Positions 1 through 12,712 of a DNA stretch of 64,000 nt are shown here, piece by piece. Both the position numbers and the translations under genes were made by a program. Source of the stretch: Toxonevra muliebris (lineage: Eukaryota; Arthropoda; Insecta; Diptera; Pallopteridae); assembly GCA_963691655.1 (NCBI GenBank), contig OY829328.1, positions 5,422,204-5,486,203 on the forward strand, written 5' to 3'. Each line of letters begins with the position of its first letter. The stretch's first letter is position 1. The notes beneath the pieces were generated by a model, which ran no database searches, was not told where the DNA came from, and saw only the letters and a program-made list of their open reading frames with translations.

Positions 1-3000
1 GTAGTCACAGATCTGCGGTAAAAAGGAAAAACAGCATAACTTGACTTAAGCTGGAAAATATTTTATGATATATTTAAAATTATAAATATTTAGTTGGTGC
101 GAATTATAAAATAGTTTTTGGAATTCTGTATTTTGGAATTTCAAACTTGGTCTTTGATTTGAACATAGAGTCCTATGTGAGACTCCGCTGTAGTTTCTAT
201 AATATTCTTATTCAAAGCTATCAGACTGACAGGAATATGAACTTACGCGTTAATTCCTTTTTACCACAGAGATGTAAATAAAAAAATGTATAACTTGATT
301 TAAACATTTCTCTCGTAATTTGTAATATTTTTTGTTTTGAATTCTCTTTATTTTACGGTTTTGAAAAATTTAATTATTCACATTTCGTTGAAGTTTAAAA
401 ATTGAGTAAAAATGAAATTTACATTTTGTTCATATTTAAGATCAATTAAATTAGTTAACATTTATCGTTATCCTTGGACTTAAAATGCATTAAGTGGGGT
501 ATACACACATCAAATTCAGTTTCAAGCATAACCAACACATAGATAAAACAATGTCGGACGGTTGCGTATATACTCATCAAGCATGCACCGTCAAAATTCA
601 TTTCTGCAATTGCAACTGTGCATTAGTCACATCTAGTCACTAAGAACAACGACTTTACATTCGCATCATATTTCGTTTGGGTTTCAATAAAAACCCAAAA
701 AGCTCTCTTGAGTGTAATGCCAAACAAATGTTGGGTTGAGATCTTCCGATATACGCACGCTCAGCAAGCCTTATACATTGAATTTTCGAAAATTGTTGAG
801 TTTGTTATTTGCCTTCCTGGCTCTTCAGCTACGGTTAAACTTGTGTTCGCAAAAGCGAAGAAAATTTGAAAACAGCAGAGTTATGTTCCTCTAGTGTCAT
901 CGCTGAGATCCATTTTGAGTGTTAAAATCAATTTGGGATATTCGTGCATCGGGCTCTATAACTTTCTCAAAACTCAACTGGTGCTATTGCAAAAATTTCT
1001 AGCTAGGAAAAGATTACGATTTTAAGAGTCCAGCCTTCCGAATAAGTTCGGGTGCAATTTCAATTGGAGATGAATAATTACAATTAGAATTGACTGTAAC
1101 TCAATTTTAATGTTAAGAAAATTATTGACACAAATACATGTACTTTTATATTCTTTTTTCTCCGCGCAAATAAACTTTTTCCTAAAAATTAAATGTCTCA
1201 AATTTTAAATTGGTAGCATTATGTATAAATAGATATGTAAGTATGTATCTATAAGTATGGGTGCATGTTATAATTTTGAAGCTTGTTTCGGAATCGTGTT
1301 TAAATTTGGCCTGGAGAAATGTTTTTTCCCAACAAACCATTCAGTCTGAAATGGTACGTTTTAGTACCGTATAGACGTAACACACACGTTTCCGCATTCG
1401 AAAGCGGATCGGAAACGGCACGTTTTACGTATGAATTGAAAATCCGTAAACGTACACAAAACGCGGTATGAAAAAACTCTTGAAAAAAGTACAGAAATGA
1501 ACGACGACGGCATTAAAACATGCAATTTGAACTGTATTCCAAGGTATCATTTTCGAAGGTACAAAAACGTAAGTTATGGCCATAAGATAAACGTATCTCT
1601 TTTGCTATAAAAAATATCATTCCCAATTCTAAATAACGTTGTGCTTCATTTTTTTTATTAAATTTGTTTCATATATGTACATACATACATTAAGTTTTAA
1701 TTCAATTTATGTACTTAGTTCAAATACAAATAAATTTTTATTCCAAAAAGATGACAAAAGTATAAAAATAATAATTTCAGCGTGAGTACAACGCATCTGA
1801 ACTAAGAAAAGAATTACAGTACGATTTGCGGGTTCTCATTCTCTTTATTTTTGATTTGTGTTCACGTTTCGAAGATATAACAACCTGTCGGTTTCATACC
1901 AGCAAAATGGGTACGACCAGCCGGTAATATCCGTTTCTTGGTTCGCAAGAATATATAAAAACATACTGTTGTCGTACCAGTAAAGCAGATGAAACCCTTT
2001 TGTGGGGAGTATACGTTTCTTGGTTTGTTGGGTTATATCTATATATATATGTGTGTGTTTGTAGACATATATCTACCCAACGGGAAAACTTTGTGCTCTT
2101 CCCAAAGAAATACTTTAGAAGCGCTAACTTTGTACCTTTCAGTTTAATCGTTTTTGCTGCCATCTCTTTGTAGAATTTGCAAAGAGCTGCCAAGTTTTCA
2201 ACACAAAAATTGCCAAATTTAACATTTGTTGTTTTTTGTATATTTACATATATGTATGTAAGTATATATGTGGGATAGGGTGATAATCGAACTTAGTATT
2301 TTATCATAGCCAACTTGGTCTACGAGAAATTACAATCCTGGCGGACGGACACAATAGAAAAGAGAAACAAACTAAAGTGAAGTTGACTGCCACATTTAGA
2401 ATAAATTAGACGCATTGAAGCGCATACAAAATATTTTAATTTTTTTGAGTTATAATAAAAAATAATATAAAAAAATGTATTCTGTGTTGAACAAAATCTA
2501 AACCATAAATGTAATTCTGTACAGTAAAGTAAAGGAACCTTACATATATTATAAACACAATAAAGGAAGGCGCACATAAGAGAAAAGAAAAACAAAGTAC
2601 TCTAGCTACGTAAGCGCTTCACGCTGCGTACTCATATGTTTGAACATACATATACGGTGTATTGGTAAAAGATTATTTATGATATTGTTTGTTTATGTTG
2701 TTATTTTTTTGTACTAAAACTTATAGGGGTGGATTAGTTTAAAGCTCACCAATATTATCTCAAAAATATGTTTTATAAAAGTTAAAAGTTCGCAAAATTA
2801 CACCAAGTATATCTACTTTAAACTTTCCAACTTTGGGCTTAAATTCCTCGAAATACTGACGGGATAGAAAATTATACATCACGATTTGCATAGGAAATCT
2901 CTACTTTCTCGGAAATGAATTGGCCCATAATCATAGTAAAAAATTAAGTTCACTTAAAGTAAACTGCACTTTAATGCTACTCATTTCTTATGGCATTAAA

Positions 3001-3123
3001 CTATAATATGGTTAAATTACAGTTTATTTTTGACTATGATTATTTACCATTGAGTTTGCAAAATATTAAAGATATTATGAATTTAAAATAATATAAAAGT
3101 AAATTAATTTTTGTTTCATTTTA
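1..3123. other. Region downstream of GTPase exon 4; no gene recognised
   Basis: AT-rich DNA that is either the gene's next intron (if the donor at 3126-3131 is used) or its 3' flank (if the TAA at 3124-3126 is the end). On the minus strand AATAAA immediately overlaps that TAA. A possible inverted-repeat element lies at 1328-2032. The open frames at 1894-2193 and 2320-2595 have the composition of random AT-rich DNA and no domain features. Confidence 0.6.
1328..2032. repeat. Possible inverted-repeat element with CCCAACAAACCA ends
   Basis: A perfect 12-bp inverse pair, CCCAACAAACCA and TGGTTTGTTGGG, brackets 705 bp. The interior repeats GGTACG and GTTTC(T/C)(T/G) motifs. No convincing target duplication is visible, so this could be a decayed transposon or chance. 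Confidence 0.45.
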
Positions 3124-3131
3124 TTACTTAC

Positions 3132-3295
3132 TTCTACTTGAAGATGCACTAACATATGCCGATGAGCGACGTTTCAATGCGCTGGTCCCTTCGTTACTGC
3201 TGCCGACTGGTAAAAATCGTGACAATGACAATAAAGTTTTAAAGAGATCATTTACATTTTGATCTTCCTTGGCGGAGCATTCAAGTACTTTTGCT
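3132..3295 (-). CDS. Ras-family small GTPase, coding exon 4 (G5 box and basic, serine-rich tail)
   Basis: Fourth coding exon, residues 148-202. The acceptor TTTTAG precedes AGCAAAAG. G5 is ECSAKE (Ser155-Ala156-Lys157 being the SAK box). The terminal GTPase helix NVNDLFKTLLSLSRFLP follows, then a basic, serine-rich stretch containing LKRRSSAYVSAS. After the AGA codon for Arg202 the sequence is AGTAAGTAA. Read straight through it gives two more residues and a TAA at 3124-3126, a 204-residue protein with no CAAX box. Alternatively GTAAGT at 3126-3131 is a strong splice donor, with a phase 1 exit. RASD relatives are about 260-280 residues with a cationic tail and a CAAX motif, so a further exon beyond position 1 is the likelier reading. 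No convincing continuation was found in 1-3123. Confidence 0.85.
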
Positions 3296-4895
3296 CTAAA
3301 ATTAAATAAAGAAATAAAAATGATTTAACATACTTTAAAGAAATTACGTTTAATGAGAATTTTCTGCTTCTTCTCTTTGTGTTTTTCGTTGTAATTACAA
3401 TGGCAAATGGCAACATCATCTTAGTTGCTGAGTTGCAGACATAGTGGTAACAAAATATTTAAGTAGATAGGTTCATATTGTTAAGACTTTTCTTTGTGTA
3501 TATGTATGTATGTATTTTGATTTTAATTACATAAAAACATGTAACAAAACCTTAAATGAGCTAAGAAGTACAAGAAGAAGAAATAGAGAAATTTAGGAGT
3601 GGCACTGTGGCATTATTGCCACCTGTTGTGTTTTTTGTTGATACTCAGTACGCTGAGATTTGTTAACGCTGTGATTGCTATAAAAATAATGAGCTACCAA
3701 TGGCAGTCATGCAACAGCAAACTGTTTATGCTTCTTCTTTTGGATGAAAGGGTTTTTGCTTTGAAGGGAATAAAATAGTTTCAGTTACAGTTTCATCTTC
3801 AAACTTAATAAAACTACATTATTAGCAAACTTGTTAAAAAGTTTTACAAGATGCACATCTTACTTAAATGAAATAAACAAGTAAGAACATTGAAAAGACA
3901 ATTTAACGATAAAGAACTGAGAGTAGCGGTTGTTGAGAAAGAAATTTGAGCTGAAAACGTAATTTCGGATTCAAAACCGAACTATATTTTACGATACTTG
4001 AAGTAAGAAATTTATGAAATTTTCAGAATAGCATTTTGAATGCATCGAAAATAAACTTGGAATAATCTGAAGCGAATTTTTTCGTTAAATTTTGGATATT
4101 ATTAAAATTGCTAAACATAAAAACTTCCACTCATGAATTCATAATTAAGGAAAACAGGTTCACCGGCTCTATAGAGATAACAAGATTAGAGGGAAAGAAT
4201 CACAGTTTTACTTACTACATGCAAAAAGTTACTTAAGTTGATTACTCAAAGTTTAATTATGAAGTAAGTGTAAGTTTTGATTCCAAAAAACATTGTTTGT
4301 GGCTATCGAGCTAATTTCAAACTCATGTGTTTTTAACTTTGGATTCTGAAAGTGATAGTGAGTAATCCCGTAAAATTTCTGAATTGCTTTTCATTTCAAT
4401 TTTAAAATGGTTATCTTATGAATACTTTTTTGTAGAAAATCATACGCCTCATGCCTCCTCTCCCATATTATTTTCTACCTTATTTATAAACTTAAAGCGG
4501 AATGGGTTGTTGAAAAGATTATTTTTATTATTAAAATTGATTTATTTTCCAATATTATCAAAATTCACTAAGATTCAATAATGATTTCTATTTCTCAACT
4601 TTGAAAACTACGTTCCAGGATAAAAGTGTCAAATTAAAAATTACTCAGTAGCATTTTCTTTTTCAGAATCCGAAGTCAAAACACATGCAAAAAAAAAAAG
4701 GAAAGTGTGTCGCACAATGTAATAAACAAAGGATAGTTAATATAGTTGACTGACTGCTTTTGGGATATTTCAAGTTTAATTTTGGTTAGCTTTCTCTAGC
4801 GATTACCGTTCTTGAAAAAGTTCTAAAAATCTTTTACTTTGTGCCAATTAAAATAACAGACAATTCTATTGTAAGATATCGTTAGAAATGTATAA

Positions 4896-5031
4896 AGGGA
4901 CCCATACACTGACGCGTACGAATGCTCGTGGATGGTAAAAAAAACTTGCATTCATGCGTTTGTGGTTTTCAAAAATTTGGGATTCCGCTGGCAAGATTGC
5001 GCATTCTTGCACGACAATGATGGGCCCCTTT
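4896..5031. repeat. Possible small inverted-repeat element
   Basis: AAGGGACCCATACACTGACG at the left is mirrored by the inverse AAGGGGCCCATCATTGTCGT at the right, followed by GAATGC in both. The arms are imperfect and the target duplication is unclear. Both short frames at 4932-5139 run across it. Confidence 0.45.
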
Positions 5032-8000
5032 ACGTGCTGCTATTCGTTTCCAAAGATAGTAAATTCATTTACGCCCATTACAGCAAACTTCAATCGCTAC
5101 AAAGTTTGCTTTGAAATAATAAACATTTTTAAAAAATGAAAGAACGAAAAAAAATATCATAACTCAATATTTAGTTATTATTAATTTTCATAGAAATCGT
5201 AACAAAAATTTTGCTAAAATTTCAACACAAATCTTTATATTTCGAGTATAAGATTTTCGTCGGTAAGGAGGGGATATGCATATATAAGGTATGTATGCAT
5301 GAATAAATTTGAGACTAAAGGAGTTTCTACTTGTTTTTAATTGGAAATAATCCTGCACAAGAAAATAATATTTACTATTATTGTTATTTGGTCATTTGGC
5401 TTCCACTTTTATCAAACAGTTTTTACAAAACTTCTCAACTATTCAATTAGGAGTGATTGTTTTAAAATTTTTATAAGAAACGTGCATAACTTTTTCTAAG
5501 CGATTTAATATGTAATTGAACTTGAAAGTTAAGAATGTCATGCAAAAAGTTGAAGAAAAATAAGAAAAATCTTCAAAATGTTTTAAAAAAACTTGTACTT
5601 AAATTGAGAATCAGACAGACATCATCATCGTTCTAATGAGCATTACTTGAATAGCTTGAATTTTTGCAATTTTTGTTTTTTCATAGAAAATAATCTCTGA
5701 AATAAACTTTTAAATTTTATGTTTTTATCATCGTCTATCATCGTCGCATTGGCAACAACTAAATTGGTAACAAGAAAAGTATATAAAATTCAATAACTTT
5801 ACTACTGTCTTCAAATAAACGACGACGAAAATGTGGAAAAAAAAACTTTAGTTTACTTAAGTTATATACCATAAAAAAGATAAAAGAATATAGTCACGTG
5901 GTTCAACAATCATGCTGCTGCGGTCAAACACACCGCAGCGTAAATATGACAGTAATGAGGTAACATTGTTGGCAGAGTAGAGATGACATGACTGGGAGGT
6001 GCATATCCACAAACGCAAACGCAAAAAATAAACTTTTCACAGAAATAGCACAAAAAAAGTTAAAATCACAAAAGTTGTTCATTTCAGCAAAAAAAAAAAA
6101 CAAAACAGAAAAAAGTTTTCTGCAAAATCAAAGCGAAGAAGAAAATAAAGCAAAAACTGTAGTTGTTGTCAAAGTTTGACGTTGCCAAGCATAACAGCAG
6201 CAATGTATTTCTTTCTTTCTCTTCCTCTGCTTCACTTAAAGCGCCATAGTTATAGTTCATGGTAATAATATTATTAGGCCATTTTTCTGCCTATTTTTAA
6301 ATTTGACCTCATTTTAGTTACTTAGAATAGTTGGCGGCCATAGCATATTTTCTGCATATTTACTACTTAAATTTTATCCGCAGTGAGCTTTTCTCTTTTT
6401 GCACTTAACACTTTTCGCTACCGTTAATTTAGCAATTAAATTTGTTGGCAGTATTTGCGTACGTACTGTTTGGTATTAATAGCGGCGTCGACGGAGACTA
6501 TTAGTCGACAAGTGTAATTTCCTTCCGCCAACTAAAAAACTAAAATTTAAATTTCTGTTCAGTATTTCCGGTCACGACATACGAAGGATTAAAAAGCGGT
6601 CGAGACGCCTGAGCGCGGATAGTAAAAATGACTAAAAAAAAGAAGAAAAGTCAGCTGCATTTTTCATGGTCTCATGGTTTTTTTTCACTTCTAAACAATA
6701 GTGTGGTTGTTGTTGTGCTTTCCTATTGAGAAAAATGGAATTTCATCCGGGTGATTTATTATTTTGGTGCACGCTTTGTTTAAAATGTATTGCATTGCAG
6801 TTGTAGAAAAAGTTTCCGATGCCTGCATCTACACACAAATATAAAAAAATATTCGTAAATGTTTTCATTTCAGGTGTTGAAAATTTAAACAATTAATAAC
6901 AAAATATTCTAGTTTTTTATAGACTTAGCAAGTAGCAAGGATCAACTTAAGAAAATCAATTGCTCGCCACTTTTATTTTAAGGGGGCCCTACACTTTCCC
7001 GGTTTGGAGATTTCTTTTTTTTTTTTAAAGTACCCTATTCGAAAGTATTTTTTAGACGTTCCAGTGAGCAGCAATTATGAAGCTGCAAAAAAGCTCTGTA
7101 TACATTTTTTTTTAATTATTACTAAATTTTTTCCTGTACTTGAAGTCTTTAGACATATCTCAAAAAAAAATTCCGGAGTCAGAAAGTATATTTTTAATAA
7201 TCTACCAGTCCTCTAAAAATTGCTAAAATTGTGGACCGAGAAATCGCAGGTTTCTCTTATATCACTGATATATTTCAAAGAGTTCTAAAGATTTTAATCG
7301 ACTTTTCTTTAAGTTCATATTCTCCTGAATATATTAAAGAAATGGGCCAATTATAAAGAAACCTTAAGCGAGTTAAATAAATCGTTTATATGGGAATCGA
7401 AATAGTAATTCTGTCTTCTCAAATCGCCAAGTACAGCTAGTGTCTGCTTCAATCGACTTTATTAAGTTCACAATACTTGCACATCAGTTTTCCATGACGG
7501 ATAGTAGATGTAAAAGACAGACCATGTCTGATGATGAACATCTCTATAGAGAATATCAATCACTAGTAATAAACATTGGTTTATTTGTGAAGACATGGTG
7601 AAAATGGGTATGCTATACAACCCCACTGTGTCTGCTGTTTCGGTCCTAGGAGCACTTCCACTTCTAAAAAGCACCATGATTTGAGTGAAAAATATTAACA
7701 AAAATTACTGAAATGCGTAAGCCTAGGAGACTGTATTTTTTGTACGCATATACCGTATCATTGATATTCCCTCATGTATACAATATATATAGGAGTAGTG
7801 AAAGGGTTAAGCATTAATAAGTTGGAACTATTTTCATGAACAACAACACCAACTGACTTTATAACTTTAATTTGACTTGACAAGTAAAAATTACGGACTG
7901 AAGTTTACATGCACAATTATCTTTAAAAAGATTTACATAAATTACATAAAATTTTAATGCATGCAAAATGCACGCACACACACACATACATAAAACAAAC

Positions 8001-9688
8001 AAACACCCCACAAACAATTACCAAGTAATTAAGGTGTATATGTTTTATACTTAAATTTCATATGCACACCATATTTCTGTGTTTGCTTACACTATTATGA
8101 ATTTTTACCATAAAAGCGTATATTTAAAATGCCGCAGATGTCATGCTTGTCTGACATGTTAGTGACATGCAAAATAAAAAACTGAAAACCAAAAACAAAA
8201 AAGTATAATAATAATAAAAAACTGAAGCGGAGAATATTTCCCTGGCAACTTTTTTGTAATTTAAATAACAGTGATAGTGACAACATTTTCACATGAACAT
8301 ATAACTGACGTACATATGTATGTATATATATGTATGGGTACAATTATTCTATGTATATGCATGCATTTAAATCCTCAAAGTTAAAAAACTGTGCATAGAT
8401 AAAATATACACCCATAGAAAAGTATTCAGCTAAAATGTTTTTAAAATCTAATATTAATAGGAAGAATAGGATCAGAACTTCAATTTAACACGTTCCAAAA
8501 GTTTGGTTTCTTTACAGAAGCTTGCAAATAAAAAGAGAATTTTTTTAAATAACTTCTGCTAGAGCAGAAAGAGATTGAACGAGTTTGGGTATCGTTACTA
8601 CGATGCAATATAAGTGCAATATAATGTGTCTACATCAGGCCTTTCTTGAGCAAATACGCATAACCCCCTCTGTACTCGGCTAAATAGTTCAAAGCCCCTT
8701 TCGAGGTCTCACCTTTTAAATAACTTTGAAGGGCCCTAAATATAAACTTTGAGTATTCATTGTTTCATTGAAACCTTCCATTGCATTATAAACAAATTTA
8801 AATATTTTTGCACTTGTTTAATAATAAATACTAAAAAATTATGGTCAGAGTGTTAATTTTTTTATTTTTTTTAATAATTTTTAGTGTGATGATTTTTATA
8901 TTTCAATGAAAATACGGATTATTTTTGCACTATGGTATTAAAAATTACATAGAAAAAATTTTGATTTATATAAGTGTGGCTACATAAACCATTGAGAAAA
9001 GAAAAAAAAATACGTTGAAATTGAAAATTGGAAAATTTAACTTTTCTCAACAGTTAAAACTTATTGTAGTTAAAATGGTGCAATTTTATAACTAATTTAA
9101 CTTTACATGGCATGGAAATGTTTCAAATTCATACCGGTTTTTTTGAATGATTTCCACCACGTCAAGAGGATTACAATAACAAAGTTTAATCGTTTCACTA
9201 TTAGCTTTAATTAAAATAATTAGTTTTAAAAACACTTAATCAGATTCGAATGAAAACAAAGCAAATATGCATAAACCATTAAATCTGTAATTTGTAAAAA
9301 TAAATTAAAACTATATTCGAATCATATGTTGTTTCCCTGAAAATGTAATTAAATGTAAATTTTGGACACGTTTGAATTTGCAGCAATGAACCTTGCTGCC
9401 GAGAATCTGACCGACTCACAATAAGTCTGAAATACTTGAAGTTGTTGCAATCGCCCTTTTAAATTTTAAGAATGAAATCAACTTTCAACAAACGTCACTG
9501 TTGTGCGATATGAGCCTGAGCCAATCTCAAGTTGCAGTCTTTCTTCAGCTTAATCCGAACAATGCCCATTAACCAGTGGCGTAGGTATGAATTTTTCTTA
9601 TGGGGGAAGGGCATATAATTTTTTGTTTATTACTTATTTACATACAATTTTTTTCTTATTTGACTTATTTAAATATCTAAACTGGTCA

Positions 9689-9768
9689 CCGTAGCGTAGC
9701 GGCTAGTGTCCTAGACTCCTACGTAGGGTGTCTGGGATCAATGCTCGGCACGGTTCTACAACTCCAAG
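9689..9768 (+). repeat. SINE-like fragment with tRNA-type boxes
   Basis: Reads CCGTAGCGTAGCGGCTAGTG, then GGGATCAATGCTCGGCACGG. It resembles the A and B boxes of the repeat at 43957, including the shared ATGCTCG(G/C) and CACGG. It lies just after a CAGTGGCGTA hAT-type end at 9574 that has no mate. Confidence 0.55.
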
Positions 9769-10220
9769 AGTAAAATTTTCTTAACAAAAACTGTTCACTG
9801 TTCACAAGATTGCACTATTCCAAGAACCAAATTAAGTAAAATTAAATTAAATGAAAGCCACACAACGAATAAAATAAAAGTTTCAAAAATGTGAATATGG
9901 AATTATGTATTCACAGAAGATCAATAATAATGACTTCCAGTAGCTTCAAAGTAGTCACGATTTAAAAGTCATAAAATTTGCATTCCCAAAGCTCCAAAAA
10001 AAGAATGTTCTGGCTCCAAAAAGGCTTTAAATGCTGGATTCAAATTAGTCGTTCAATAACTGGAATTAAAAATTACACTGTGCGCCATTTTTGATTTTTA
10101 AAATTCAAAAAATATCTCCACAAACTAAAAATTTAGAGAATGGTATAAATAGTTTCTCGAATTTTCCCAAATTCATCACAATTTGTTTATGTTATAAAAA
10201 TCCCCGTATGTCAGGTTTCA

Positions 10221-10418
10221 GACATAACCTCAAAAAACCTCATGAAATTTTTTTTTCGAGCCCGGGGGCCAGACCATGTTTACTACATGTTTTTGGGGTC
10301 GCTGAATCCGAATCCGAGGGCCGAAAAAACCCGCTTGTCAGGTTTTCGACTTAGCTTAGATAACGAGGTATTTCGCAGACTCGAAAAAAAAAGTTTATGT
10401 GTTTTTTGAGGTTATGTC
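10221..10418. repeat. Inverted repeat with 40-bp arms
   Basis: GACATAACCTCAAAAAAC (10221-10238), running on to TTTTTTTCGAG at 10260, is mirrored at 10379-10418 with a few mismatches. The loop between is unusually GC-rich for this region (GAGCCCGGGGGCC, GAATCCGAATCCGAGG). It may be a MITE, but no target duplication is evident. Confidence 0.6.
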
Positions 10419-11129
10419 ATGACGTAATGAGAAATGAAAATCCGCGATACAAACTCAAGTTCTCAAAATTTGTAAAACAATCAAACATTCCATTCAAATT
10501 GAGCTCAAAATTTAACAAATTTTATTTGTTCATACCCTCCAGTTAGTAACATCAATGAAAACCAAAACTCCTTGGTTTAAATACTTTAAAATTATACATA
10601 ATACGCGTTCGTATTGCTATGTATATTCTTAATCTGAGCGAATCTGGGTCGAAAGTTTACAAGGACGCAAGAGCGCAAGCACAAATCGTTCACATACTTA
10701 ATATTCCATTTTAATTTAAGTTTATGCCAATAAAAAGTTAGTTGTTTTTTCTGTTTAAACGGGTTCAGCCACGCAACTATTATCATTTACATAGCTGGTA
10801 AGTTGGCAAAGAATCAAACAAAATGAAATAAAAAATAAAACCATCACAACTATAAACAGTTTGGTATATCGTTGGCTTAGAGGCAAAACTCATTTAGTAA
10901 CATACTTGAAAACTAGAAAAAATTAAATCTGAAATTTATTTGTTGAAAAATCATTTTGAAACAGCGTACTTGATGAATTTTTTGCGTTTTTTCTTTTACT
11001 TTTTTTGAGGAATCTATGGTTGGAAATGAGGTTCCTCTAATAAAGATTTCTTTAAGCTATGGAGATTGGTAAAGTTTTTACCAAATCTGTACTCAGTGAG
11101 TTTTACCTCTCAATCGGCGATTGTTGTAA

Positions 11130-11420
11130 AATTCAACAATAACAAAAATGGCAGCAACAAAAACGCAAAATTGCACTTTGGCGAGCAACAACACACACAG
11201 CAACAAAAATAAACAATGCTCGACTACGCAATAAATTTACAAGATATAAAGAAAAGACAAAAATATAAAGCATAAAAAACAACAGCAGCAAAATTGCACA
11301 GCTGAACAACAACACAAACATTAACGACAACTGCAACAATATAATAATAATAGTAATAACAAGTGCAACAAGAGCAAGTTGCAACTACAACAACTGCTGC
11401 TGCACTTGCAACACATGCAC
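11130..11420 (+). repeat. CAA/CAACA-rich low-complexity tract
   Basis: Long run rich in AACAAC, GCAACAA and ACACA motifs. It generates three overlapping minus-strand frames of valine/cysteine/leucine-rich composition that are artefacts of the repeat. Such tracts are common in fly introns. Confidence 0.8.
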
Positions 11421-12199
11421 ACAGACAATAGAATTTTAAATGCAATTAAACTCAAACTGTACAACAAAGTGCTAAAGTGAAAAGCGCGTGACCAAATGCA
11501 ATAAAGTTGCTTACAAAGCGGTTTTTTATTTAAACGATGACGACTACGACGCAAACCATCTGGAAAAGTTGGTTTCCCATTTATTGCAACACCACCATGA
11601 AAATAGTAAATTAGTTAGTAATAATATGAGCATGCATAGAAGAATTTTCAAATAAACTTTGCTAAAATTTGGAGAAATTATTAAAAAAACAAATTCCGAG
11701 TTTTATAAAAGTGCACATAATCATATAAACATATGATCTCATGGCATACAACAACACTCGTGGTATAAACCATTTGAAACCATCGTTTCATAGTCTCAGC
11801 AAGAGCTCTTTTTAGATGTTGGTAATGATTGACGAATTTAGATGAAGATCTAAAAGGGGCAGCTTTTAGCTAGCGAAGCTCATAATTTCATCAATGAAGA
11901 AGTAATATCAGAACCAAAGAACACGGTGTGAATATTTCACTTACCAGCTCCGACGCGTATTGATTGATTTGATCCCATACAATGGCTTGATAAAAGTCGA
12001 GGAGTTCTCAGATTTTTAAAATGTATCTTCAATTGTTTCGTCATAAATTAGGCTTGAAATTGCATTTTTCATCATCTTTGGTAAAGAATAACAAATAACT
12101 AGTTTTGTTTAATTCAATTTACATTACTATTTTCAAACTTTTTCGACTTCGAAATTTAATAATTTCCAGTTTTGCTATTTTCAAAAATATCTAAATACA

Positions 12200-12310
12200 G
12201 TGGATGCTCGGAATTCTTAAGTTCGGAAATCTTGTTTTGTATGTAACTTCCTAAAGTCTTAAGTTTTGATTTAAGTTTTCTGAGAAGGTTTCGAATTAAT
12301 TTGTGCTGAA
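12200..12310. repeat. Single end of the same pogo-like MITE family
   Basis: Begins CAGTGGATGCTCGGAATTCT after TA at 12198-12199. It continues with TAACTTCCTAAAG, CTTAAG, TTAAGTTTTCTGAG and AATTAATTTGTG, which match the inverse of 31558 back to about 31420. Similarity fades after about 12310 and no second end is found, so this is a truncated copy. The 64-codon frame over it is incidental. Confidence 0.75.
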
Positions 12311-12460
12311 GACCAATGGCGATAAAATGATAAGAGAAAGAAGAGCGCACTTCAATATTTTAAGCGAGTGTTTTAGGTCTTAGTTGGTTCAAGAAGCTCA
12401 TTTAGTTTTTCTGTTAAACCAATAAAATTCACTACTTATGCAAATAAGACAACAGGGGGT

Positions 12461-12712
12461 CGGTTCTCGTTCTGCGTTTTCGTGAAGTGAAAAAAAAATA
12501 TGCACTTCATGTTTCATTTTTGCACTTCACCGTTGTGTTTCCTTCTATATTTTCCATCAGATTTGTTTAAAATTTATTTCAGCGCTCATTTTATTTTGTT
12601 GACTTCACTTGAATCCGATCAGCTGTTGTCACTATAAAGCAAAATAAGAATTATAAATGTGGTGAATTGGAATATTTTTCACTTTACGATAACGCAGAAC
12701 GAGAATTGTACC
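12461..12712. mobile_element. Inverted-repeat MITE-like element (about 250 bp)
   Basis: About 30 bp of the left arm, TCTCGTTCTGCGTTTTCGTG then AAGTGAAAAA, is inverted at 12671-12706 with about two mismatches. The outermost bases (GGTCGGT versus GGTACAA) match poorly, so the exact ends and target duplication are unresolved. It is non-coding. Confidence 0.65.

Noticed and set aside
2320..2595. Possible C-terminal exon of the GTPase gene downstream of exon 4
   Set aside because: The minus-strand frame is Phe/Cys/Tyr-rich with no basic tail or CAAX box and no acceptor giving the required phase.
9680..9770. Possible tRNA gene
   Set aside because: A/B-box-like motifs are present, but acceptor and anticodon stems cannot be formed; treated as a SINE-like fragment.
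11133..11554. Overlapping minus-strand frames of 73-83 codons rich in Val/Cys/Leu
   Set aside because: They arise from CAA/GTT-type low-complexity DNA; there is no start context, splice signals or domain.
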